A stretch of DNA of 64,000 nt from DAHUXD01 sp963805495 (lineage in GTDB: Bacteria > Acidobacteriota > Thermoanaerobaculia > UBA5066 > Gp7-AA6): assembly GCA_963805495.1 (NCBI GenBank), contig CAWDUQ010000002.1, positions 1,674,001 to 1,738,000 of the forward strand. The letters run 5' to 3'. This document shows positions 34,505 to 41,928 of this stretch, one piece after another. Each line of letters begins with the position of its first letter. The stretch's first letter is position 1. A model generated the notes under the pieces. That model worked only from the letters and a program-made list of their open reading frames with translations, searched no databases and was not told the origin of the DNA. The translations under genes and the position numbers were made by a program.

Positions 34505-35677
34505 ATGTCCTCGCAGGCCAGAACCAGAAGGAGAGCACACGACGAAGGGAGGAAACGCCGTGCCGCAGGAGGCCGCGGAAGGGTCGGCTACGCGGTCGTC
34601 GGCCTCGGGTACATTGCCCAGGCGGCAGTGCTCCCCGCTTTCGCGCACGCGAAGCGCAACTCCGAGCTCATCGCTCTCGTATCCGGCGATTCCAGGAAAC
34701 GGGCCGCACTCTCGCGCCGCTACCGCGTGCCCCACGCCTGCGACTACGCCGGGTACGCGGAATGCCTGGAGAACCCCGGCGTCGACGCCGTCTACATCGC
34801 GCTCCCCAACCACCTGCACCGGGAGTACGCCATCGCGGCGGCCCGCGCCGGCAAGCACATCCTCTGCGAGAAGCCGCTCGCCGTCACCGAGCGGGACTGC
34901 GAGGCGATGATCGAGGCCGCCGAGAAGAACGGCGTCCTCCTGATGACGGCCTACCGGCTGCACTTCGAAAAGGCCAGCCTCAAGGCTGCGGAGATCGTGC
35001 GGAGGGGCAGGCTCGGGGCGCCGCGCCTCTTTCACTCCATCTTCAGCATGCAGGTCGACGACGGTAACGTCCGCCTCGGACCCACGGCGCTCGGCGGAGG
35101 GCCAATCTACGACATCGGCATCTACTGCATCAACGCCGCGCGTGCGCTCTTCGCCGACGAGCCGCTCGAGGCTTTCGCGTGGAGCGCGACGGGCCCGGAC
35201 GACCGCTTCGGCCAGTCCCCCGAAGCGATGGGCTGCCTTCTACGATTCGGGGGCGACCGGCTCGCATCCTTCGTCTGCAGCTTCGGCGCGGCCGACGCGG
35301 GCTGGTACCAGGTCGTGGGAACCCGCGGCGACCTGCGCGTCGATCCCGGCTACGAATACGCGGAGCCGCTGATTTACCGGCTCACGATCGGAGGCAAGAC
35401 ACGGGAATCGCGGTTCGCCAAGCGCGACCAGTTCGGACCCGAGCTCGTGCACTTTTCCGACTGCATCCTGGAGCGACGCCGACCCGAGCCGTCCGGGAGG
35501 GAGGGCCTCGCCGACGTCCGGATCATCCGGGCACTGCTGAAGTCGGCCGCGTCGGGAAGGCCCGTGAAGCTCCCTCCCGTCGCCCGGCGCCGGCGCCCGA
35601 CGATGGCGCAGGAAATCCGGCGACCGCCCGTCGAGATGCCCGTGCTCGTCCACGCCGAAGCGCCTTCGGGCGGATAG
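34505..35677 (+). CDS. Gfo/Idh/MocA family NAD(P)-dependent oxidoreductase
   Basis: 390 residues, ATG 34505 behind GGGAGG. After a basic 25-residue lead, a Rossmann fold (YAVVGLGYIAQAAVLPAF) and the family marker HILCEKPLAVT with catalytic Lys; the C-terminal GFO_IDH_MocA domain contains GGGPIYDIGIYCINAAR. Resembles glucose-fructose oxidoreductase; the likely substrate is a sugar or polyol. No export signal despite the basic N-terminus. Confidence 0.9.
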   Translation: MSSQARTRRRAHDEGRKRRAAGGRGRVGYAVVGLGYIAQAAVLPAFAHAKRNSELIALVSGDSRKRAALSRRYRVPHACDYAGYAECLENPGVDAVYIALPNHLHREYAIAAARAGKHILCEKPLAVTERDCEAMIEAAEKNGVLLMTAYRLHFEKASLKAAEIVRRGRLGAPRLFHSIFSMQVDDGNVRLGPTALGGGPIYDIGIYCINAARALFADEPLEAFAWSATGPDDRFGQSPEAMGCLLRFGGDRLASFVCSFGAADAGWYQVVGTRGDLRVDPGYEYAEPLIYRLTIGGKTRESRFAKRDQFGPELVHFSDCILERRRPEPSGREGLADVRIIRALLKSAASGRPVKLPPVARRRRPTMAQEIRRPPVEMPVLVHAEAPSGG

Positions 35678-35693
35678 AGGAAGTCGCCGGTCT

Positions 35694-36017
35694 TCAACGG
35701 ACCGGCGTCGGCGTGGCTGCGGGCGTCGACTCGCCGCGCCCCACCCCGGTGCCGGGGGTCATCCGATCACTCGGAGTGCTGTGGACACCGGGGGTCTGCC
35801 GGCCTTCCATGCGCGGGGTCGCCGGATATCCGGGCGTCCGGGGGGTGACCGACCGGCCCGGGACGGCGGTCGCGGACCGTCGGGCAGCGAGCGAAGTCGG
35901 CTGGCGAGAGAATTGGCCGACGAGAGTCACGGCGAGGCCGACGAAGAGAACTCCGAGTCCCACCGCGGCGAGGGGAGCGGACAGCCGCTTCCGTTTCGGC
36001 TTCAACAACAGCTTCAC
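35694..36017 (-). CDS. Single-pass membrane protein with Pro/Thr-rich tail
   Basis: 107 residues. GTG 36017 with AAAGGAG 7 bases upstream. Basic MKLLLKPKRKRL, one helix (APLAAVGLGVLFVGLAVTLVG), then a low-complexity outside tail rich in Thr/Pro/Gly/Arg. No known domain. Confidence 0.6.
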   Translation of the reverse strand: MKLLLKPKRKRLSAPLAAVGLGVLFVGLAVTLVGQFSRQPTSLAARRSATAVPGRSVTPRTPGYPATPRMEGRQTPGVHSTPSDRMTPGTGVGRGESTPAATPTPVR

Positions 36018-36146
36018 GGGCGCTCCTTTCCGGATCCACGGGATCGACCCTGAGAATCCACGATACGAAGATTGTTTTGAACCCGGGCAGCGGATCCGCC
36101 GGCCGCCGGCCTCGCGGATCGAACCCGTCGAAATTGCCGTCGAATC

Positions 36147-36803
36147 TCATCCTGACTTCCTCTCGGTAACCCCGGCCTCCGGCGAGTCGTGCCGGCCTCC
36201 CCCGCGACGGCGCTCGGACCCGGGCATGTCGTTGCGCCCGCGATCGCCGAACGAAAGCCAGGAGAGCAGGTCGTGGAATCTCTCGAACTGGGCGTCGAGC
36301 CTTTCGAAGATCGATTCGTCCGGCACGTCGCCCGCCTCGCAGTGCCGGCGCGCGAGCTCCGTCAGGACCCGGGCCGCCTGAAGGGGCGTGCGCAGCTCGG
36401 CCGCCACGACCCGAAGCGACGCCTCCTGCGAGCGCATCGCTTCCCGCTGCTCGTGCACGTCGATGGAGGCGACCAGGAAGCCCCGGAAGGCGCCGCCGAT
36501 CCGCAGCGGAACGCCGCGGTCCACCAGCCAGCGGTACTGACCGTCCGACCGGCGCAGGCGGTACTCGACCTCGAAAGGCGTGCGGCTCTTGAAGCTCCGC
36601 CTGATCGGGGTGACCGCCGCCGGCCGGTCTTCGGGGTGAATGTGCGCGGTCCAACCGTCCCCGAGCTCCCGCAGGGGGCTGAGCCCGGTGAACCGTGTCC
36701 ACGCCGAGTTCACGTAGTCGCATCGGCCGTCGGGGTCGAGGGTCCGGATCAGAACGGGGCACTGATCGATGAGAGAGGCCGGTGCCGCCGGGGCGTCGTT
36801 CAT
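36147..36803 (-). CDS. PAS protein with degenerate histidine-kinase helix
   Basis: 218 residues, ATG 36803 overlapping the upstream stop (ATGA). PAS_3-type domain (about 12-120: CDYVNSAWTRFTGLSP, HPEDRPAAVTPIRRSF, EYRLRRSDGQYRWLVDRGVP). Next a DHp-like helix RVVAAELRTPLQAARVL, where Ala replaces the acceptor His of SHELRTPL, and a second helix. No ATPase domain. It cannot autophosphorylate as a normal kinase; likely a PAS sensor or dimerisation partner. Confidence 0.75.
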   Translation of the reverse strand: MNDAPAAPASLIDQCPVLIRTLDPDGRCDYVNSAWTRFTGLSPLRELGDGWTAHIHPEDRPAAVTPIRRSFKSRTPFEVEYRLRRSDGQYRWLVDRGVPLRIGGAFRGFLVASIDVHEQREAMRSQEASLRVVAAELRTPLQAARVLTELARRHCEAGDVPDESIFERLDAQFERFHDLLSWLSFGDRGRNDMPGSERRRGGGRHDSPEAGVTERKSG

Positions 36804-37309
36804 CCCGCCGCCGCCACGCCGGGTCTCGCGCTCCGCAGATGCCGCAAGGCGTCCTGCAAGCGCGCCAGGGCCCAGCGCGGAAAGTGCCGCTCGGCCATCA
36901 TGGCGCCCAGGGCGACTCTCGGATCGACGACGGCGCCCGAAGCCCGGCGCGCGTTCAACCACGACAGAAGATCGGCGAGGGGAACGAGCTCGAGGCCGCG
37001 GGGTCGTGGTCCGATTCGGGAAAGCGCCGGAGCGAGCAGAACGGTCGGGCTCTCCGGCCTTCCGGCGACGGCCCGCACGCTCGTCATCAGGACGAACTCG
37101 GCCGCCTCGTACCCGGTTTCCTCGCGAAGACGTTCCTGGACGTCCCGAAGCGCCGCGGGTCCGCCGCAACATTCGGGCAGACGAAAGCCGTCGGCGGTCG
37201 CGACGAGGGGAACCTCGCCGGACGGCGTGATGCCCAGAACGGAAATGGACTCCCGCGCCGCGCCGCCGCTCCGGCGGGAGTTCGATGTGTCGGTGGTGCT
37301 CATATTCAT
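36800..37309 (-). CDS. Nudix-like protein with degenerate Nudix box
   Basis: 169 residues from ATG 37309 (AAGGAGG upstream; ATG 37303 also possible). A central segment, PAALRDVQERLREETGYEA, keeps the EExGU half of the Nudix box but not the RE pair, followed by FVLMTSVRAVAGRPESPTVL, as in ADP-sugar pyrophosphatase-like Nudix proteins. Catalysis is doubtful. Translationally coupled to the PAS gene, so it may be a ligand-binding partner. Confidence 0.6.
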   Translation of the reverse strand: MNMSTTDTSNSRRSGGAARESISVLGITPSGEVPLVATADGFRLPECCGGPAALRDVQERLREETGYEAAEFVLMTSVRAVAGRPESPTVLLAPALSRIGPRPRGLELVPLADLLSWLNARRASGAVVDPRVALGAMMAERHFPRWALARLQDALRHLRSARPGVAAAG

Positions 37310-37336
37310 CGAGCGGTCCCTCCTTGTCCCGTCGGG

Positions 37337-37352
37337 AGCAATCGCCTTGCCA
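37337..37352 (-). promoter_or_regulatory. Sigma-54 promoter of Nudix-PAS operon
   Basis: Minus strand TGGCAAGGCGATTGCT: 10 of 11 positions, 28 bases before ATG 37309. Divergent from 37384-37399. Confidence 0.72.
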
Positions 37353-37383
37353 GCGGAGATTGCCCGCCCGGCATCGGGGCCCG

Positions 37384-37399
37384 TGGCACACCGTCTGCA
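37384..37399 (+). promoter_or_regulatory. Sigma-54 promoter of 37441 gene
   Basis: TGGCACACCGTCTGCA: 9 of 11 positions, 41 bases before ATG 37441. Confidence 0.65.
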
Positions 37400-37440
37400 T
37401 TCTCGAACCCCGAGTCGATCTTCTTTTCTGGAGGTCAACG

Positions 37441-37740
37441 ATGAAACCACGCGTCAAGAGCGGCCAGCTCGATTCGCACGATCCCGAAGAAGTGATCGAG
37501 GCCATGGAACAGACCGAAGGTCCGCTCGCCCGGGCCATCGAGTCGAAGACCGCGCAGCTTCCTTCGGACGCTTTCCTGTGGGCGTCGCTGGGCTCGATGG
37601 CCGTCTCCCTCGCCCTTCAGCTCTCGGGCAGCAAGAAGACCAAGAACCTGAGCAATTTCATCGGCCAGTGGGCTCCGACGCTGCTCGTCCTGGGCTTGTA
37701 CAACAAGATCGTCAAGGTGGCGGGGCACGACCGGGTCTGA
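37441..37740 (+). CDS. Small membrane-associated protein
   Basis: 99 residues, ATG 37441 behind GGAGG. Hydrophilic N-terminus (PEEVIEAMEQTEGPLARAIE), then two moderately hydrophobic helices (FLWASLGSMAVSLALQLSG and FIGQWAPTLLVLGLYNKIVK). I do not recognise a named family. Stress-type promoter context as for its neighbours. Confidence 0.7.
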   Translation: MKPRVKSGQLDSHDPEEVIEAMEQTEGPLARAIESKTAQLPSDAFLWASLGSMAVSLALQLSGSKKTKNLSNFIGQWAPTLLVLGLYNKIVKVAGHDRV

Positions 37741-37960
37741 AACGCTTTCGGGACATGACGCCCTTCCACCCGAGGCGGAAATCGGAGTGCCCGCGTCGTC
37801 GCCCGATGCATCTGGATGACGCGGCGCACTCCGTTCCGGCGCGATCGCGGCCGCCCGCCGGAAGGAGGTTTCGCACGGAATCGACCGCGCTTGCGATCGC
37901 CGGTTGGTGACATGGAGCCCCTGCAATCGCGTCCAGGGCCTTCCCTGAAGGATCGACGCG

Positions 37961-37976
37961 GGGCACGGCTCTTGCT
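37961..37976 (+). promoter_or_regulatory. Sigma-54 promoter of hemerythrin-like gene
   Basis: GGGCACGGCTCTTGCT: 10 of 11 positions, 27 bases before ATG 38004. Confidence 0.75.
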
Positions 37977-38003
37977 CATCTCAACTTCGGAGGAACGAAT
38001 CTC

Positions 38004-38603
38004 ATGCCCGATGATTCCAAGCCCCGCCCCCGAGGCCGCCGAGGCCCGGTCTCGAAGCCGGGAACCGGTGAAACTCCAGCAGCGGCCGGGCCGCCGGATC
38101 GCCCTCTCGCGCGTGTCGTCAACCTCCTGACGCGGCGGTCCGACAGCGACCTGAGCGCCACGCGCCTTCTCGCGAACGACCGCCAGGTCGTTCGTGCCCT
38201 TCTCCGGCAGATCGACGGATCGGACGCGCGCGACGGCCGCCGCCGGCGCGACATCGTCGGAGAGATACTGCGGCTCCTCGACGTCCACACCCGCATCCTG
38301 AGCCGCATCTTCCAACCCGCTTGCCGCGACCTCCACGATCTCCATGTGCGGAGTCTCGTGGCGGAATCGAATGAGGCTCACCGAATTATTCGCGGCCTCG
38401 TCCGGGAGATCGGAGCCCTGTCGCCGTTCGACGAAAAGTACGAGGCCAAGGTGGCCGTGCTCGCGCGCATCGTGCTCCGGGAATGGGCCGAGGAGGAGCA
38501 GCACCTCTTCGCCGATCTCGAGCGTGCGTGGCCCCTGGAACGACTCGAGGAACTCGGTGCGCGCTTGCGCGGGATGAGAGCCAGACTCGCAACCGCGCCC
38601 TGA
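38004..38603 (+). CDS. Hemerythrin (HHE) domain protein
   Basis: 199 residues, ATG 38004 behind GGAGG. A disordered, basic, Pro-rich N-terminus (about 45 residues), then a four-helix hemerythrin-like domain: VRALLRQIDG, LLDVHTRILSRIF (HxxxE-like positions), ESNEAHRIIRGLV, VLREWAEEEQHLFADLE. It probably binds a di-iron centre for O2/NO sensing or iron handling; not all ligands can be confirmed. Confidence 0.8.
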   Translation: MPDDSKPRPRGRRGPVSKPGTGETPAAAGPPDRPLARVVNLLTRRSDSDLSATRLLANDRQVVRALLRQIDGSDARDGRRRRDIVGEILRLLDVHTRILSRIFQPACRDLHDLHVRSLVAESNEAHRIIRGLVREIGALSPFDEKYEAKVAVLARIVLREWAEEEQHLFADLERAWPLERLEELGARLRGMRARLATAP

Positions 38604-38615
38604 CCGGCCCCCTGA

Positions 38616-38631
38616 GGGAATGCCTCTTGCA
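38616..38631 (+). promoter_or_regulatory. Sigma-54-like promoter of DUF6496 gene
   Basis: GGGAATGCCTCTTGCA: 8 of 11 positions, 28 bases before ATG 38660. Confidence 0.5.
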
Positions 38632-38659
38632 ACACCGGTGGGCACCGGAGGGTTATGGA

Positions 38660-38863
38660 ATGGCGGAGAAGCGGAAATACGGGAAGAAAGCCAGCCAGAA
38701 GGTCGAGCGCGCGCTCCACGAGCGAAAGGGCGGCACGCTGAAGTCGGGGCGCTCCGGCAGGAAGGTCACCAGCCGTAAGCAAGCCATCGCGATCGGCCTC
38801 TCCGAGGCCCGGAAGGCGGGAGCGAAGGTCCCGCGAAAAAAGAGCGCGTCGAAAAGGAAGTAG
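38660..38863 (+). CDS. DUF6496 small basic protein
   Basis: 67 residues, ATG 38660. Very basic: KRKYGKKASQKVERALHERK, then GTLKSGRSGRKVTSRKQAIA, then IGLSEARKAGAK and a Lys-rich end. This is the DUF6496 layout, with a histone-like feel; function unknown, DNA or RNA binding plausible. A decayed second copy lies near 44376-44505. Confidence 0.8.
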   Translation: MAEKRKYGKKASQKVERALHERKGGTLKSGRSGRKVTSRKQAIAIGLSEARKAGAKVPRKKSASKRK

Positions 38864-38964
38864 CGACACGGCAATCTCCGGCCCCCTCCCTGGGCGCCGA
38901 GAAGCGGCTGAGCCCTTCCCACGACCGGCGGGCGAAGACGACGGCCAAAATGGCGGGCCGGGCG

Positions 38965-38980
38965 CGGCACGAATCGTGCT
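38965..38980 (+). promoter_or_regulatory. Sigma-54 promoter of cytochrome c gene
   Basis: CGGCACGAATCGTGCT: 9 of 11 positions; only 12 bases before the GTG at 38993, implying a leaderless or near-leaderless mRNA. Confidence 0.55.
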
Positions 38981-38992
38981 TCGTCGAATGGC

Positions 38993-39463
38993 GTGGCCAA
39001 ACCTCTGACCGAGAGCCCGCCGCACGGTCGACCGATCTTCATCGTCGTCGCGCTGATTCTCGCTTGTTTCCTCTTCCTCGGGTCCGTGACGATCTCCAGC
39101 GCCCGGATTCGTCCGACGGCTCCGGACCCTTCGTCCGCGATCCAGCGCGGGAAGTACCTGACCCACGACGTGGCCATGTGCGTCCAGTGCCATTCGCCTC
39201 GGGACCCACAGGGTGAAATCATCCGGAGCCGGGAGTTTCGGGGCGGGCCGATCCCCCTCGAGGCGCCGTTTCCAGGGAGACCCTGGGCTCCCCGTGCCCC
39301 GAACATCCGCGGCGTGGACGCCTATCCGGAAGGGGCGCTCGTCCGGCTTCTTTGCGATGGCGTCGCCAGGAACGGGGCCACGCCCGACCGTCCCATGCCG
39401 CCATTCCGCATGTCGCTCGAAGACGCCGAGGCGGTCGCCGCTTACCTGAGGTCCCTGGATTGA
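38993..39463 (+). CDS. Monoheme cytochrome c, membrane-anchored
   Basis: 156 residues, GTG 38993. One N-terminal membrane helix (IFIVVALILACFLFLGSVTI), then a class I cytochrome c: heme site CVQCH from Cys63, and a distal Met in MPPFRMSLEDAEAVAAYLRS. The heme side faces the periplasm. The partner enzyme is not in view; the family often accompanies alcohol or aldehyde dehydrogenases. Confidence 0.85.
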   Translation: MAKPLTESPPHGRPIFIVVALILACFLFLGSVTISSARIRPTAPDPSSAIQRGKYLTHDVAMCVQCHSPRDPQGEIIRSREFRGGPIPLEAPFPGRPWAPRAPNIRGVDAYPEGALVRLLCDGVARNGATPDRPMPPFRMSLEDAEAVAAYLRSLD

Positions 39464-39536
39464 GCCGGCCGTCCCGGTCGGCCGCAGTCTCCAGGGCCCG
39501 CCGTCAGCATACGATTGCTCCCAAGGAGGCGCCCTG

Positions 39537-40010
39537 ATGGATCCGACCCGCGCGGGTGCTCTCGACGACAACGCGGCTCCGCACGATCGGATTTTCGCAC
39601 CCGGTGGCGGGCCGGGTCCGCGGGGGGAGTCGGCCGACCGTCGGAACGATCGTTCCTCCGTCGTTCTCGTCGTGGAAGACGAACCGGACACGCTCGAGGC
39701 CGTCGCGGAGCTGCTCGAGGCCGAAGGCGTGGATGTGCTGCGCGCGCGCCACGGTCGCGAGGCCCTGGACCAGCTCGAAGGAGGGGCCCGGCCATCCTTG
39801 ATTCTCCTCGATCTCAGGATGCCGGTGATGGACGGGTGGGAGTTCTGCCGCCGCCTCTCGGCCGATCCCCGGCTTTCGCAGATCCCCGTCGCCATCGTCA
39901 CCGCGTCCGCCTCGGTCGACGTCCCCGCCCGCACCCGGGATGCCGGCATCTTCGTCAAACCGGTGAACTACGATCGCCTGCTCGCTCTGGTGGAGCGCTA
40001 CCGAAACTAG
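39537..40010 (+). CDS. Single-domain response regulator
   Basis: 157 residues, ATG 39537 behind AAGGAGG. A disordered 40-residue lead precedes a complete receiver: VVLVVEDEPDTLEAV (acidic pocket), LILLDLRMPVMDG (acceptor Asp), VTASASVD and FVKPVNYDRL (conserved Lys). No output domain. It lies 7 bases before a histidine kinase gene and probably is its partner. Confidence 0.92.
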   Translation: MDPTRAGALDDNAAPHDRIFAPGGGPGPRGESADRRNDRSSVVLVVEDEPDTLEAVAELLEAEGVDVLRARHGREALDQLEGGARPSLILLDLRMPVMDGWEFCRRLSADPRLSQIPVAIVTASASVDVPARTRDAGIFVKPVNYDRLLALVERYRN

Positions 40011-40017
40011 AGCCTCG

Positions 40018-41853
40018 ATGAGATTCAACCGGAGCATCCTTTCGTCGGCGGCGAGCCGCTACGCGTTCGCCGCCGTCGTCGTCGTGGCGGCCCAGCTGCT
40101 TCGCGCTGTCACGATTCCGGGGGCGCGCGTTCCCTTCCTCTTTTTCTTTCCGGCCGTCATGGCGGCCGCATGGTTCGGCGGCCTCGGACCCGGTGTCTTC
40201 GCCCTGGCGACGTCCGCCGCTTTCGGGGGTCTCGTTTTCGATCCCCGGATGGCGGTCTGGATGTCCACGGCCAGCGACTGGGTCGCCTATGCGCTCTTCC
40301 TGCCGGTCGGGACCGCCATCCTGGTGGCAGTCGAAGGGGCGCGCCGGGCCCGCGTACGGGCAGAGGTCAGCCGGGAAACCCTCGATCAGGCGCTCGACGC
40401 CGCGCGGACGGGCTACTGGACTCTGGACGTCGCCTCCGGGAAGGTCACGTGGTCGGAAAACTTCGAGTCAGCCCAAGGGACTTCCACGCGGGTCGCTCGG
40501 ATCCGGTCTTCGCTCCCTTCTGCAATTCGTTCACCCGGACGACACGTCCCGCGTCGAGGACGCCTTCGATCGCGCCGTCGGCCAGGGTACCGATTTCGAT
40601 CTGAATTTTCGAATCCAGCCGCCGGAGGGTCCCCTCCAGTGGATCAACGCCCGGGGACGGGCCATCGTCAAGGGCGGACGGGTCGTCAAGATCACGGGCA
40701 TCGGCGCAAACGTCACGGACCGCCGCTCCGGGGAGCAGGCCGCCCGCCTGCTCGCGGCGATCGTGAGCTCGAGCGAAGACGCGATCATCTCCAAGGACCT
40801 CGACGGGCCGGGTCCTCTCCTGGAATGCCGCGGCCGAGCGCCTCTTCGGCTACCGCGCGGACGAGATGGTCGGCCGATCGATCCAGGTCTTGATGCCTCC
40901 CGAGAGGGCCGAGGACTACCGCGGGATCATCGCGCGCATCGCGCGCGGCGAGCGCGTCGAGCACTACGAGACGACCCGTCGCCGGAAAGACGGGACGCTC
41001 GTCGAGGTCGCCGTGACCGCCTCGCCCGTCCGCGACGAGGACGGGCGCATCATCGCCGTTTCGAAGACGGCGCGCGATCTGACACCCTGGCGCGAGATCG
41101 AACGGGACCGCGAACGGACCCGGGAGCTCTTCCTGGCGACCCTCGGCCACGACCTGCGCAACCCCCTGAACGCGATCACCGCCTCGCTCTTCTACCTGCG
41201 ACGCCACGCTCCCGAACCCCTGCAGCACGTCGTCGAGCGGATGTCCGGCAGCGGCGACCGCATGGCGCGCATGATCGGGCAGCTTCTCGACTTCACGCGG
41301 ACCCGGCTGGGGGGCGGGATCGAAGTCGCTCCGCGCCCGTGCGATCTCCGCCAGGTTTGCCGGACGGTCCTCGCGGAGGTGGAGATGCAGTATCCGGAAC
41401 GCTTCCGGTTCGCTCGACGGGGAGGAGCTGCCCGGAGAGTGGGACGCGGATCGCCTCGCGCAGGTGGTCTCCAATCTCGTCGTCAACGCTCTCGTCCACG
41501 GCCCGGCCGAGGAGCCCGTCGAAATCGCGACGTTTCGCGAGGGGAAGGAGGCCGTGCTCGAGGTCTCCAACCGCGGGGAGGAGATACCGGAATCGATGCG
41601 GGACGCGATCTTCGAGCCCTTCCGGCGTGGATCGGGCGAGCCGCGAAGAGCCTCGCAGGGATTGGGCCTCGGCCTCTACATCAGCCGGGAGATCACCCGG
41701 GCCCACGGGGGCTCCATCGGCGTCGCGTGCCCCGACGGGAGGGTCGTATTCTCCGTCCGGCTGCCGATCCATCGGGTACCGCGCCGGGAAGGCCCGACGC
41801 GAGTCGCCACTCTGCCACCGACGTCGGGAGCCCGGACCGGCCCGGCGGCCTGA
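40018..41853 (+). pseudogene. Sensor kinase DUF4118-PAS-PAS-HisKA-HATPase, three 1-base frameshifts
   Basis: The reading runs through all three frames: frame 1 to about 40470 (four-helix DUF4118-like membrane domain, then WTLDVASGKVTWSENFES), frame 2 to about 40805 (LQFVHPDDTSRVEDAFDRAV, KITGIGANVTDRR), frame 3 to about 41410 (WNAAAERLFGYRADEMVGRS, LGHDLRNPLNAITAS), then frame 1 again (DRLAQVVSNLVVNALVHG, QGLGLGLYISREITRAHGG). Each shift is +1, and the domains together make an intact kinase of about 610 residues. One site reads GGG where GG is expected. Either a recent pseudogene or assembly error; I favour error. Confidence 0.85.
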
Positions 41854-41928
41854 GGGGCGGAGCACCGGCGTCGACACGTCGGAGGTGCGGGCCCGCATTT
41901 CCGGGCGCTTTTGAAGCGGCGCTCGCTC

